Below are positions 1 to 8,272 of a DNA stretch of 64,000 nt, one piece after another. The stretch covers positions 1 to 64,000 of the forward strand of contig JBGUPL010000056.1 of assembly GCA_045130275.1 (NCBI GenBank), written 5' to 3'. This DNA comes from F23-D06 sp045130275 (GTDB lineage Bacteria; Bacteroidota; Bacteroidia; Bacteroidales; WCHB1-69). Each line of letters starts with the position of its first letter. Position 1 is the first letter of the stretch. The notes below the pieces were generated by a model. It worked only from the letters and a program-made list of their open reading frames with translations. It made no database searches and was not told where the DNA came from. The translations under genes and the position numbers were made by a program.

Positions 1-187
1 AAGTAACCATATTGACAAAACAGACGATTTGCACCGCCATCGCCCATGGCACAAAGACGCAAAAGCCACCGTTGTAGGTAGTGTTAAGCCATATTGAGAT
101 GGCGATGAGTATGATGTTCAGCACAGGGATAATGTAGTGCCAATTCTTGTCACTATGCTTATGAAGAAACTGCAATATCCTTTTCAT
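1..187 (-). CDS. Membrane protein, N-terminal part only (runs off the left edge)
   Basis: An ATG at 187 opens a frame with no stop up to the window edge (about 62 codons visible). The peptide begins MKRILQFLHKHSDKNWHY and continues with a hydrophobic stretch (IIPVLNIILIAISIWL), then a second hydrophobic segment near residues 45-60. This suggests a small integral membrane protein with a short basic cytoplasmic start. No family is recognisable from this much sequence. It reads away from the repeat at 261-335. The reading frame and codon use look like real coding sequence, but product and length cannot be determined. Confidence 0.6.
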   Translation of the reverse strand, partial: MKRILQFLHKHSDKNWHYIIPVLNIILIAISIWLNTTYNGGFCVFVPWAMAVQIVCFVNMVT

Positions 188-260
188 TAGAACCGAATTA
201 CGAACGAACGCATGATAACGGTTTTGTATTCTTTTTTATTGTTGATTTCATAACTGTTTG

Positions 261-335
261 CCCGAAACGGGTAGGAGACGACGCTTCCAGCGTCGAAAAA
301 CACATACCGTAGGTGTGCGGAGAGGTTTCCCCGCA
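261..335. repeat. Multi-hairpin intergenic repeat-like element
   Basis: Four short inverted repeats follow one another: CCCGAAACGGG, GACGCTTCCAGCGTC, ACATACCGTAGGTGT and a GGAGAGGTTTCC-type stem. Closely packed small hairpins without coding potential are typical of dispersed intergenic repeats. No second full copy exists in this window, so repeat status is inferred from structure only. The rest of 188-360 shows no gene. Confidence 0.45.
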
Positions 336-360
336 TGAAGAAATCATGTAAACAGCCAAA

Positions 361-545
361 TCATTTTTCCTCTAACAACGGCAAATGATCCTCCTTCAAA
401 AGATTCATTCTTGTTGTGAGCATATCGGCATACTCTTTGGTTGCGGGCACATTAACAGGATAACAATCGGAAGACTAAATTCAATCTGCTCGAAATTTCT
501 ATCCAATAAATCCAGATTCACCCATTTTTTGGTATCAACTCCCAT
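361..545 (-). pseudogene. Frameshifted small gene relic (about 61 codons)
   Basis: Reading leftward from the ATG at 545, the first frame gives MGVDTKKWVNLDLLDRNFEQ and continues for about 25 residues. The coding-like sequence then moves to another frame (ending KEDHLPLLEEK, stop at 361-363). The total length of 185 nt is not a multiple of three, so one indel separates the halves. A TATTTTTG element lies 28 nt upstream. I do not recognise the product. The alternative is an intact short ORF ending early in the first frame, but the gene-like composition of the second frame argues for a broken gene. It lies just downstream of the RhuM-family gene on the same strand. Confidence 0.45.
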
Positions 546-572
546 ATAAACGTGATTTTCTTATTGTGACGG

Positions 573-580
573 CAAAAATA
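573..580 (-). promoter_or_regulatory. -7 promoter element TATTTTTG for the gene relic
   Basis: On the minus strand this reads TATTTTTG followed by CCG, matching the Bacteroidota -7 consensus TAnnTTTG, 28 nt before the relic's ATG at 545. It lies between the end of the RhuM-family gene and the relic. Confidence 0.45.
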
Positions 581-593
581 CTAAATAATTCTT

Positions 594-1460
594 TTACAAT
601 TCCCCCGCGCCCAGCCGACGCACCACCTCCACCACGTCAGCACTCTCAATCAACGAGAAACAGAACAACTTCTTCCCCAAATCTTTGAATGAAGCCCCGA
701 AAGTGTACAACACGCTGTCATCAAGGAGAAGGAATCGGTCATGCACGGAGGAAAGCACCTGTATCCGCACTGGTGGATATTGCATGTTGTGACGATCAAC
801 GTCCAGGCGGAAAGCATTGGTCAGACGACTTACGCAGACTGTGGCAGTCACCCCTTCTGTTCTCTTCGTCAGTTGGGTCAAGACACTGTCATCGGCATAA
901 TTGTCAATCAGGACAATGGATTTTTTCGCACCACGAATCAAATCCGACACAAATTGGTAGGCATCAAATATTTGTCCGTCAAAGAAAATGCCTTGTTTTG
1001 GCGGAAGCGCGGTTTGGACCAAATGGTCGATTTTTTGATTTACTGATTGTAACCCTAATTCATTGATCAACATCCGATGTTCCACCTTTTCAACTCGTTG
1101 ATTGATTGATCCTCCATGAAGAATATACTCTTTCAGTACATGATTTGCCCAAATTCGAAAATGTGTTGCAAAAATAGAGTTAACGCGATATCCGACAGAC
1201 AGCACTGCATCAAGATTGTAGAACTTTGTGGAATATCTTTTCCCGTCCGCAGCAGTTGTTTCCAAAATGGAAACAACTGCCTCTTGACGCAACTCACCTG
1301 AATCAAAAATGTGTTTCAAATGTTTGGATATTGCTGATTTCTGTACTCCAAACAAGGTTCCGATCTGTGCTTGATTCAACCAAACAGTCTCATTTTCAAC
1401 AAGAACATCCAATTTCACTTGAAGGTCTTCCGACTGGTATAATTTCATTTCAGTGGTCAT
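594..1460 (-). CDS. RhuM-family DNA-binding protein with C-terminal phospholipase D-like half-motif
   Basis: The 288-residue protein resembles the virulence RhuM family, which is common in genomic islands and of unsettled function. An N-terminal winged-helix-like region contains LFGVQKSAISKHLKHIF, and a central segment includes YNLDAVLSVGYRV and FRIWANHVLKEYI, typical of the family. The C-terminal ~115 residues hold HDRFLLLDD (His near residue 240) followed by GASFKDLGKK, resembling half of a PLD/HKD nuclease site. The ATG at 1460 is chosen over an upstream in-frame codon at 1502 because the promoter (1485-1492) lies between them. It could be part of a defence or toxin-type locus, but no partner is intact beside it. 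Confidence 0.75.
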   Translation of the reverse strand: MTTEMKLYQSEDLQVKLDVLVENETVWLNQAQIGTLFGVQKSAISKHLKHIFDSGELRQEAVVSILETTAADGKRYSTKFYNLDAVLSVGYRVNSIFATHFRIWANHVLKEYILHGGSINQRVEKVEHRMLINELGLQSVNQKIDHLVQTALPPKQGIFFDGQIFDAYQFVSDLIRGAKKSIVLIDNYADDSVLTQLTKRTEGVTATVCVSRLTNAFRLDVDRHNMQYPPVRIQVLSSVHDRFLLLDDSVLYTFGASFKDLGKKLFCFSLIESADVVEVVRRLGAGEL

Positions 1461-1484
1461 AATATTTCGTTTTTTAATTGGATG

Positions 1485-1492
1485 CAAAGATA
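1485..1492 (-). promoter_or_regulatory. Promoter of the RhuM-family gene (TTG-N20-TATCTTTG)
   Basis: The minus strand reads TATCTTTG, with a TTG at 1513-1515 exactly 20 nt upstream, matching the -33/-7 spacing of Bacteroidota housekeeping promoters. Its position rules out the longer reading frame start at 1502. Confidence 0.65.
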
Positions 1493-1533
1493 CAACAAAC
1501 ACGACCGTTTGTCAAGAGGGAAAACGTTTTTTC

Positions 1534-3129
1534 TCACCACGACGGCTTCCGTTCAAACACCATCTCTTCCCCGCTCATCGGGTGCGCGAACGCAATCCGC
1601 GCGGCGTGCAGATAGAGCCGGTCAGCGCGGCGACCGTAGAGGTTGTCACCCTTGATGGGACGACCTAACCCTTCCGAGTGGGCGCAGTGGACGCGCAGCT
1701 GATGCGTGCGACCCGTGAGCGGATGGAGTTCCACAACATGCTCTCCCACCACGCGATACAACGTCACAGCGGGTTTTCCGTGCGCTTTATCGACCTTCTG
1801 GAACGGACGATGCATCAGGTCGGGGAAAAGCGGCAATTCAATGCGACCCTCCTCCCCTACCGGCAACGGTTCGCCGTCCAACACGGCCACGTAGGTCTTG
1901 TGTATCTCCCTATCCTTGAACTGTTTCTGCAGACGGTAATGCGCGGTTTTGTGCTTCGCCACAATCAACAGTCCGCTGGTGTCCATATCCAACCGATGGA
2001 CTACTAACGGTGTTTCGCCTTCTTGGCAACGTTCCTGCAACAAGGAAATTACGGATTTGCGGTGCGATTTCCCCAGCACGCTCAGCATCCCAGACGGCTT
2101 GTTCACAACCCACAAATCGGCATCCTCATAAACAATTTCCAGTTGCTCGAAGAGGTCGCGATGCGAATTTGCAGCCAACACCTCCGGTGGCAGCATGTAG
2201 GTCAGCACAGGCTTGCATTTGCCCGAGCAGGCGGGATAATAGTGCAGATGGTGACGGATTTCCCCATCGGGCGATTTTCCCCACCAGAACATGGCCATTT
2301 GGATGGGTTCAAGTCCATGTGTGTAAGCGTATTGCAGCAGTTTCGGTTCGCAGCATTCACCCGTACCTGCGGGAGGTAATTGCTGCACGGTGTCGCGGAA
2401 AATCTCCAGCAGATTGCGCCGCTCGCCCGCGTAGTTCACCATCACGAAATGCTCGAACAGCCAGTTCTGCAACGCCTCCGATTTCGTTTTCCGTTGGTTT
2501 GCAAGTGTTTCTATCTGTTGTTCATAGACGGAAACGGCCTCCTTTGCCTTTTCCAACTGTTCCGTCCACCGTTTCTTTTCCCGCCGCAGCTCCGCCTTCA
2601 GAAACTGGCTCTCCCTCACGAAAGCGGCCTCTTCCTCGGGCGAAAGCTCTCTTTTAGAACGTTCGGCATCGCGTTTCTCTTTGGCAAACAACATGTTGGA
2701 TTTGGCTTTTGCAATGGACTGCTCTGCTTCCAGTTGTAACTGCCGATAATATTTTCGGGATTCGATATACCGGCCGTCGAACTCTAAATTGTCGATTTCT
2801 TGATTGATGGCCGAAATCTCCGCCTCGTGCCGCTTGAAATAGCCGTCGGGGGCGAGGAAATCGAAAACCGGCGGCACGAAGCCGGGCAGCTCGGACTGGT
2901 CGTACAACTGTCCCGAGAAGGCCGCCAGATAATACAGCGTCTCCTCTTTCGACACCACCAGCACCCCGAACATCTTGCCTTCGGGGTTCCCGCACATCAG
3001 CTCCTCGACACGTGGCAGCAAATCCGCCACGGCCGCCTCGCACACGGGATGCGGTACATAATCAAACGGGTTGTTGAACGTTTCCGGCAACAACCCGTGA
3101 TATAGGAGAGGATGTAGGAGGTAACGCAC
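1534..3129 (-). CDS. RluA-family RNA pseudouridine synthase with long N-terminal extension
   Basis: The 531-residue cytoplasmic protein should isomerise uridine to pseudouridine in rRNA or tRNA. The C-terminal ~220 residues are the catalytic domain: VVNKPSGMLSV near residue 340, the catalytic-Asp motif HRLDMDTSGLLIVAKH near 376, and LTGRTHQLRVH near 470. The first ~330 residues are extra compared with the usual ~300-residue RluA. They contain a charged coiled-coil (about 115-215) and a globular start seen in Bacteroidales homologues. The start is a GTG at 3129; the frame is open upstream without ATG, so the start is uncertain. It is transcribed leftward and converges with nothing. Confidence 0.85.
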   Translation of the reverse strand: MRYLLHPLLYHGLLPETFNNPFDYVPHPVCEAAVADLLPRVEELMCGNPEGKMFGVLVVSKEETLYYLAAFSGQLYDQSELPGFVPPVFDFLAPDGYFKRHEAEISAINQEIDNLEFDGRYIESRKYYRQLQLEAEQSIAKAKSNMLFAKEKRDAERSKRELSPEEEAAFVRESQFLKAELRREKKRWTEQLEKAKEAVSVYEQQIETLANQRKTKSEALQNWLFEHFVMVNYAGERRNLLEIFRDTVQQLPPAGTGECCEPKLLQYAYTHGLEPIQMAMFWWGKSPDGEIRHHLHYYPACSGKCKPVLTYMLPPEVLAANSHRDLFEQLEIVYEDADLWVVNKPSGMLSVLGKSHRKSVISLLQERCQEGETPLVVHRLDMDTSGLLIVAKHKTAHYRLQKQFKDREIHKTYVAVLDGEPLPVGEEGRIELPLFPDLMHRPFQKVDKAHGKPAVTLYRVVGEHVVELHPLTGRTHQLRVHCAHSEGLGRPIKGDNLYGRRADRLYLHAARIAFAHPMSGEEMVFERKPSW

Positions 3130-3159
3130 AGGCGTGGGACAAAAGACCGTGATTAATCT

Positions 3160-3276
3160 AGCTATTGGCTGTTGGCTATTGGCTGTTAGCTGTTGGCTAT
3201 TGGCTGTTGGCTATTGGCTGTTGGCTGTTGGCTGTTGGCTAAAAGCTAATAGCTAATAGCTAATAGCTAATAGCTA
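3160..3276. repeat. Heptamer tandem array at the nitroreductase stop codon
   Basis: About 117 bp of degenerate 7-mers: TTGGCTG/TTGGCTA units on the left and AGCTAAT units on the right. The TAG stop of the nitroreductase gene (3274-3276, minus strand) is the first unit of the array, which then fills the gap almost to the pseudouridine synthase start. Related arrays occur at 15601, 18302, 19292, 42518 and 60683. Confidence 0.85.
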
Positions 3277-3903
3277 CTTCACCCAATACACCCAATTCTC
3301 TTTGCGCGGCTTCGCTTCGGGATATTCGCCGGCGGTGTAGCCGAGGATGCAGTTGCCGATGCCCACGTAGTCGCCTTCGATGCCGAGATCAGCGAGGATC
3401 TGCTTGCCCTCTTCGGTCTCAAACATCTCCTTGGCACGATGGATCCAGCAGGAGCCGAGTCCCTTGGCATGGGCGGCGTTCATCAGGTTGCCCATCACGA
3501 GGCTGCCGTCCTCAATGTAGGTGTGGGAAGTGTCTTTGTCGGCCAGGACCACCAGCACCACGGGCGCACCATAGAACGGGTCGATGGAGTCGTTGCCCAT
3601 CACGCGGGCGTTCATGCGGCTCAGGCTGTCGCGCATCTCCTTGTTCGTCACTGCGATGATAATCGGGCTCTGGCGGTTCATGCCCGTGGGCGCATACGTG
3701 CCGGCCTTGCAGATTTCCTCAATCACCTCCATCGGAGGCACCTCGGCAGTGTATTGACGCACACTGCGGCGTGTCAGCAAATTCTCCATTGCGTAGTTTT
3801 TTGTAGGTTTGTCATCAATGAATTCGGGCACGGTCTTCTGCTGCTTGCAGGAAACAAACAACATCACAGCTGCACACAACATCATCGGGATAATTTTCTT
3901 CAT
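3274..3903 (-). CDS. Nitroreductase-family lipoprotein
   Basis: The 209-residue protein is likely an FMN-dependent NAD(P)H oxidoreductase. It starts with a lipoprotein signal peptide (MKKIIPMMLCAAVMLFVSC), so it should be anchored on the periplasmic side of a membrane, which is uncommon for this normally cytosolic family. The FMN-binding region reads LTRRSVRQYTAEVP (about residues 43-56), followed by CKAGTYAPTGMNRQSP and later GLGSCWIHRAKEMF. These are standard nitroreductase motifs. No promoter element is obvious in the 91-nt gap to the upstream T9SS cargo gene, so it may be co-transcribed with it. The substrate is unknown. Confidence 0.85.
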   Translation of the reverse strand: MKKIIPMMLCAAVMLFVSCKQQKTVPEFIDDKPTKNYAMENLLTRRSVRQYTAEVPPMEVIEEICKAGTYAPTGMNRQSPIIIAVTNKEMRDSLSRMNARVMGNDSIDPFYGAPVVLVVLADKDTSHTYIEDGSLVMGNLMNAAHAKGLGSCWIHRAKEMFETEEGKQILADLGIEGDYVGIGNCILGYTAGEYPEAKPRKENWVYWVK

Positions 3904-3994
3904 TTGGTTAACTATTGATTATTACTATTTATATTTCGTGTTTATCACCTCCGTTCTTTCCTCCGATTGGAGGACAGAAATTTCAACTGCACCA

Positions 3995-6769
3995 TTACAG
4001 CACCGTCACCGTTCCCTTATAGACGAAAGGCTTGCCGTCAAGGTCGCGCACGCGGAGAATCCAAACATACACATTGCCGTTGATGACGTGACGGTTCTTC
4101 TCAATGTCTTCGGGCCGGTTGCCATTTTCACCGCACCACTGGAAATTCATGTCGTTGCTGTAATAGACGAGTGCCCCCCAGCGGTTATAGATTTCAATGC
4201 TGAATTCGGAGAGGAAACGGTGCACATATCCGGGCAGGAAAAGGCAGTCGTTGAGACCGTCGCTCTTGGACGGTGTGATGGCGTTGGGCAGGACTATGAG
4301 GAAATCACAAGCGGAAACGGTGTAATTGTCGGTGGCCTGACAGTCGCCTTGCGTGACGGTGACGGTGTAGAAACCCGGCTGCGTGACCGAGAGGAACGAG
4401 GTGGTGTCGCCAGTGTTCCAGATGTACTCGTTATAATCGGAGACTGCGTTCAGCACGATCTCTCCATATTCGCAAAAATCATCACCCGAGGTCACAATCT
4501 CCACGGCGGGCTCGAGAATTTCAAGGTGCAAGGTCACGATACTGTCGCAACCGTGAATATCCGTGAGAACCTGGGTATAATCTCCTGACTGCGTATAATT
4601 TTGGCCGTTCCAGGAATAACGGTTACAGGCAATATGGGAAAACTCCCCGAACACACTGTCGCGGACGGTGAGATGGAGGATGAGCAGACTGTCGCAAGCC
4701 TGCCCGAGAGGATTCAAATGGACAGAATCCATCAGAATGCCGGGAGTGCCGGTCTCACTCGCCTGGAAATGGAAGAGTCCCCCAAAGCCAGTGTAACTGT
4801 GTCCGGGGCAAACGGTGTCATACACCGTCTCGCGATTCACCGAATCACGGATGTTGAGATTAAGGATCAGGAAACTGTCGCATCCAAACTCGACCGTTTG
4901 CAAAAGCAGCGTATCCAACAGCGTCCCGACATTGGCAGTGCTTCCAGCCGGAATGTTGAAACCATAGCCGGTATAGGCCACGCCGGGACAGATGGTGTCG
5001 TAAACCGTCTCATAGACAGTGGGATGGACGGTGATTTCGATGGAGTCACGCAGCGAATATTTACTGCAAAGGCGAGAGTCGTGGGCAACCACAGTGTACC
5101 AACCAGTGTTTTCAGGCACGACACTGTTTCGCAAGTAGGGCTCATGATCAATCTCGAAATCATTGGGACCCATAATACGGTTAATGCCGACATCTACAGA
5201 ATCAAAACCGAACAAAATGGTATCGCCCTCACAATAATCGGAATGTGTAATCTGTGTGGAGAATTTTATCGAACTTTCCGAAGCATAACTGCTGAAATAG
5301 CTGATGGAACAGTCGTCATACGAGCCATTGATGTCAAAAACACCCATGTGGAACTTGCCCAGCGAATTCGTGACCCTGAAAGGGATCATATTGTTATATG
5401 ACGGAGCAAAATTGTTCGAAACATTTTTCCGACAGTATTTGAATGGTCCTACAGGAACTTTTTGCCAGTCACTGGCGTTGAAAAAGTTGGAGTTGCCATT
5501 GACTTGGAAACCAGAAATGTAATTAGAGTCGCAAAGTACGGTAAGATAAAGCGTCTTTGAGTGGTCGTGGTAAGATTTCAACGGTCTGTAACCCACCGCA
5601 GAAGAACCCGTGCAATTGATGGGAGGCAGTTGGGTGCCGCCGAACTCCTTGCCCGCGCCCGTGATCTGGAACACAAATATGGGAGCATCATCCATTTCGC
5701 CTGTGTTCGGGTCCGTATGAGTGGCAATAATGTAAATAGGATTGTTGTTGGTGAAATGGTGTTTGTACCTGCCGCCGCTGTTCAATGAAACAGTACTGAT
5801 ACTCGGATTTGCAGCAGTGCCACCAACAATCATGACATCAGTGTTGTCTTCCAACGCGAACACGAAAGCATAGTCGAGATAATAGTTACCACCGCCACTG
5901 GCCGCCGGCGCATTGTTGTTGACATTGGAGGGCGAAGGCACCACAATGTACTCATTGCCAGCCATGGCAACGGGCACAAGCTGGTCGGCCACCAGATCCG
6001 CGCTGCCGCCACCGTTATCAGTGGTGTTGTTCGGGGTGCTATGGGGGGTCACCGAGTCATCGGAGACATCCACCACTATCGGCTTGTCAGAAGTGATGGT
6101 AGTACCGCACAAATGATTGGCACCCAGCTGGGAATTGGAGGCGAGACAATACACCTGACCGCGCTGCAGGGTGACGGTAAACGGCACGTTGGCCGCGTGC
6201 GTGCCACATGCATACGACGGTGTTATGGTGACTGTCGTATTGTTTTCTGTGGCGATGATTTCCACGCTGTTTTTGGCTGTCGAATAGCTACCGCTACTGC
6301 TGCCGTTTCCATTGTCGTATTGGTACTGCATGGTCACAAAAAAATTCGTACCCAAACCATTCGACCCTTTCAGCGCGTAAATTTCGCTATTGTTCTGCTC
6401 CAATGCCACGTATGCATTCACATTAGCCGTGGAATGGATATACAATCCGTTGTTAGTCGTAGTATTGTGGTTGGACACAAAGTTGGACAATGCGGCCTCG
6501 TTCTGGACAAGCACCTGCGTGCTGGACGAGTTGGCCGGCACCGTGAACGTGGCCACGGTGCTGTTGTTATATGCCTTTTTCACCGTAATCGTCGCCGGTT
6601 CATTGAAGGTGGTGACCACCAGCGCAATGGGCCAATGGGCATGGGAACACAGTTTGGGCACCGCAAACCAGAAGGTCGTGTCCACCTGTGCTGAGGCAGC
6701 AAAAACACTGCACAGCATCATCGCCGTACACACCATACGGCTGATAAAAGAATCAATATGTTTCAGCAT
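3995..6769 (-). CDS. Secreted T9SS type B cargo with IgGFc-binding-like N-terminal region
   Basis: The 924-residue protein has a signal peptide (residues 1-27, ending ASAQ). Residues ~28-480 resemble the IgGFc-binding N-terminal domain, starting DTTFWFAVPKLCSHA and containing many short beta-strand segments. Residues ~585-755 hold three related modules, each with a YDT(I/V)CPG-type or ACNRYSW start and ending CDSFLILNL, CDSLLILHL or CDSIVTLHL. The last ~95 residues (LPNAITPSKSDGLNDC to YKGTVTVL) form the CHU_C/type B sorting domain that directs proteins to the T9SS. It is therefore a cell-surface or secreted protein, perhaps an adhesin. It is expressed from its own promoter, divergent from glyA. 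Confidence 0.85.
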   Translation of the reverse strand: MLKHIDSFISRMVCTAMMLCSVFAASAQVDTTFWFAVPKLCSHAHWPIALVVTTFNEPATITVKKAYNNSTVATFTVPANSSSTQVLVQNEAALSNFVSNHNTTTNNGLYIHSTANVNAYVALEQNNSEIYALKGSNGLGTNFFVTMQYQYDNGNGSSSGSYSTAKNSVEIIATENNTTVTITPSYACGTHAANVPFTVTLQRGQVYCLASNSQLGANHLCGTTITSDKPIVVDVSDDSVTPHSTPNNTTDNGGGSADLVADQLVPVAMAGNEYIVVPSPSNVNNNAPAASGGGNYYLDYAFVFALEDNTDVMIVGGTAANPSISTVSLNSGGRYKHHFTNNNPIYIIATHTDPNTGEMDDAPIFVFQITGAGKEFGGTQLPPINCTGSSAVGYRPLKSYHDHSKTLYLTVLCDSNYISGFQVNGNSNFFNASDWQKVPVGPFKYCRKNVSNNFAPSYNNMIPFRVTNSLGKFHMGVFDINGSYDDCSISYFSSYASESSIKFSTQITHSDYCEGDTILFGFDSVDVGINRIMGPNDFEIDHEPYLRNSVVPENTGWYTVVAHDSRLCSKYSLRDSIEITVHPTVYETVYDTICPGVAYTGYGFNIPAGSTANVGTLLDTLLLQTVEFGCDSFLILNLNIRDSVNRETVYDTVCPGHSYTGFGGLFHFQASETGTPGILMDSVHLNPLGQACDSLLILHLTVRDSVFGEFSHIACNRYSWNGQNYTQSGDYTQVLTDIHGCDSIVTLHLEILEPAVEIVTSGDDFCEYGEIVLNAVSDYNEYIWNTGDTTSFLSVTQPGFYTVTVTQGDCQATDNYTVSACDFLIVLPNAITPSKSDGLNDCLFLPGYVHRFLSEFSIEIYNRWGALVYYSNDMNFQWCGENGNRPEDIEKNRHVINGNVYVWILRVRDLDGKPFVYKGTVTVL

Positions 6770-6793
6770 GATAATAATTTCATATTAAGGCTG

Positions 6794-6801
6794 CAAAAAT
6801 A
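6794..6801 (-). promoter_or_regulatory. -7 element TATTTTTG of the 924-residue T9SS cargo gene
   Basis: The minus strand reads TATTTTTG followed by CAGCC, 25 nt before the ATG at 6769. It is back to back with the glyA promoter. Confidence 0.6.
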
Positions 6802-6826
6802 ATAATTTTTCTTTATGGAAAAAGTG

Positions 6827-6834
6827 TATCTTTG
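6827..6834 (+). promoter_or_regulatory. -7 element TATCTTTG of glyA
   Basis: A perfect TAnnTTTG match 57 nt upstream of the glyA ATG, in an AT-rich gap. Confidence 0.65.
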
Positions 6835-6890
6835 CATTTTCAAGTATAGATATTAAATAATTTAATTATCAAACAATTACATCAGTCAAT

Positions 6891-8171
6891 ATGAAAAGAG
6901 ACGAACAAATTTTCAACCTCATCCAGCAGGAGCGCGAACGCCAGACCAACGGCATCGAACTGATTGCTTCTGAGAACTTTGTGAGCGACCAGGTGATGGA
7001 AGCCATGGGTTCTGTTATGACCAACAAGTATGCGGAAGGTCTTCCTGGCAAACGCTACTACGGTGGCTGTCAGATTGTTGACCAATCCGAACAACTGGCC
7101 ATCGACCGCGTGAAACAGCTCTTCGGCTGCGAATGGGCCAACGTGCAACCGCACTCCGGCGCCCAGGCCAACATGGCTGTTTTGATGGCTTGCCTGCAAC
7201 CGGGCGACACCTTCATGGGTCTCGACCTCAACCACGGCGGCCACCTGTCACACGGCTCCCCCGTCAACTCCTCCGGCATCCTCTATCGTCCTGTGGCTTA
7301 CCAAGTGGACGAAGAGACTGGTTGCATCAACTACGACACGATGGAAGAGGTTGCCCTCCGCGAGAAACCGAAATTGATCATCGGCGGTGCCTCCGCCTAC
7401 AGCCGCGACTGGGACTGGGCACGCATGCGTCAGATCGCCGACAAGATCGGTGCCATCCTGATGGCTGACATCTCCCACCCCGCCGGCCTTATCGCCAAGG
7501 GTCTGCTCAACAATGCCGTGGAGCACTGTCACATCGTGACCACCACCACCCACAAGACTCTCCGCGGACCTCGCGGCGGTCTCATCATGCTCGGCAAGGA
7601 CTTCGAGAACCCGTGGGGCAAGACCACCCCGAAAGGCGTCGTGAAGATGATGTCACAAATCCTCGACTCTTCTGTGTTCCCGGGCTGCCAGGGCGGTCCT
7701 CTGGAGCACGTCATCGCCGCCAAGGCTGTCGCTTTCGGCGAAGCCCTCACCGACGACTACGCCAACTACGTGAAGCAGGTGAAACTCAACGCCAACGCTA
7801 TGGCCAACGCTTTCGTGGAAAGAGGTTACAAGGTGATCTCCAACGGCACCGACAACCACCTCATGCTCATCGACTTGAGAAAGAAATTCCCCGAAATGAC
7901 CGGTAAAGTCGCTGAGAACACCCTCGTGAAGGCCGACATCACCATCAACAAGAACATGGTGCCGTTCGACACCCGTTCCGCTTTCCAGACCTCCGGCATC
8001 CGCGTGGGTACGCCCGCCATCACCACCCGCGGCCTGAAAGAGAACGACATGCCTTTCATCGTGGAGATGATCGACAAGGTGCTCTGCGACGTCGAGAACG
8101 AGGAACTCATCGCCAAGACCCGCAAGACGGTCAACGACATGATGCACGACCGTCCGCTCTTCGCCTGGTAA
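6891..8171 (+). CDS. glyA: Serine hydroxymethyltransferase
   Basis: The 426-residue cytoplasmic PLP enzyme interconverts serine and glycine with tetrahydrofolate and supplies one-carbon units. Family landmarks include IELIASENFVSDQVMEAMGS near residue 23, YAEGLPGKRYYGGC (55-68), HSGAQANMAVLMA, DISHPAGLIAKGL and the PLP-lysine motif TTTTHKTLRGPRGG (near 225). The length is normal for the family. It is a single-gene unit with its own promoter and a strong terminator at 8224-8254. The codon use is very biased, as in highly expressed genes. Confidence 0.97.
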   Translation: MKRDEQIFNLIQQERERQTNGIELIASENFVSDQVMEAMGSVMTNKYAEGLPGKRYYGGCQIVDQSEQLAIDRVKQLFGCEWANVQPHSGAQANMAVLMACLQPGDTFMGLDLNHGGHLSHGSPVNSSGILYRPVAYQVDEETGCINYDTMEEVALREKPKLIIGGASAYSRDWDWARMRQIADKIGAILMADISHPAGLIAKGLLNNAVEHCHIVTTTTHKTLRGPRGGLIMLGKDFENPWGKTTPKGVVKMMSQILDSSVFPGCQGGPLEHVIAAKAVAFGEALTDDYANYVKQVKLNANAMANAFVERGYKVISNGTDNHLMLIDLRKKFPEMTGKVAENTLVKADITINKNMVPFDTRSAFQTSGIRVGTPAITTRGLKENDMPFIVEMIDKVLCDVENEELIAKTRKTVNDMMHDRPLFAW

Positions 8172-8188
8172 ACAGCATTTCCCTATCA

Positions 8189-8216
8189 GTAGAGACGCCA
8201 TGCATTGCGTCTCCAC
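8189..8216. repeat. 28-bp palindromic repeat, copy 1
   Basis: GTAGAGACGC and an imperfect GCGTCTCCAC flank an 8-nt centre. It begins 18 nt after the glyA stop. Sister copies of the same length are at 38974-39001 and 50728-50755. Confidence 0.75.
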
Positions 8217-8223
8217 GAATACC

Positions 8224-8254
8224 AAAAAGCCCCGAAAAAATCGGGGCTTTTTTT
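8224..8254. terminator. Bidirectional intrinsic terminator between glyA and the DUF1566-like gene
   Basis: The stem AGCCCCGA/TCGGGGCT has a short A-rich loop, with A5 on the left and T7 on the right. It gives a U-run in both directions, as expected between two convergent genes. Confidence 0.85.
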
Positions 8255-8272
8255 ACAACTGTTGAGTATAAT

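Noticed and set aside
3160..3276. Heptamer arrays as CRISPR
   Set aside because: Units are 7 bp with no spacers and no cas genes nearby.
3961..3974. CCTCC/GGAGG hairpin after the 924-residue T9SS cargo gene as a terminator
   Set aside because: The stem is short and no U-run follows on the minus strand.
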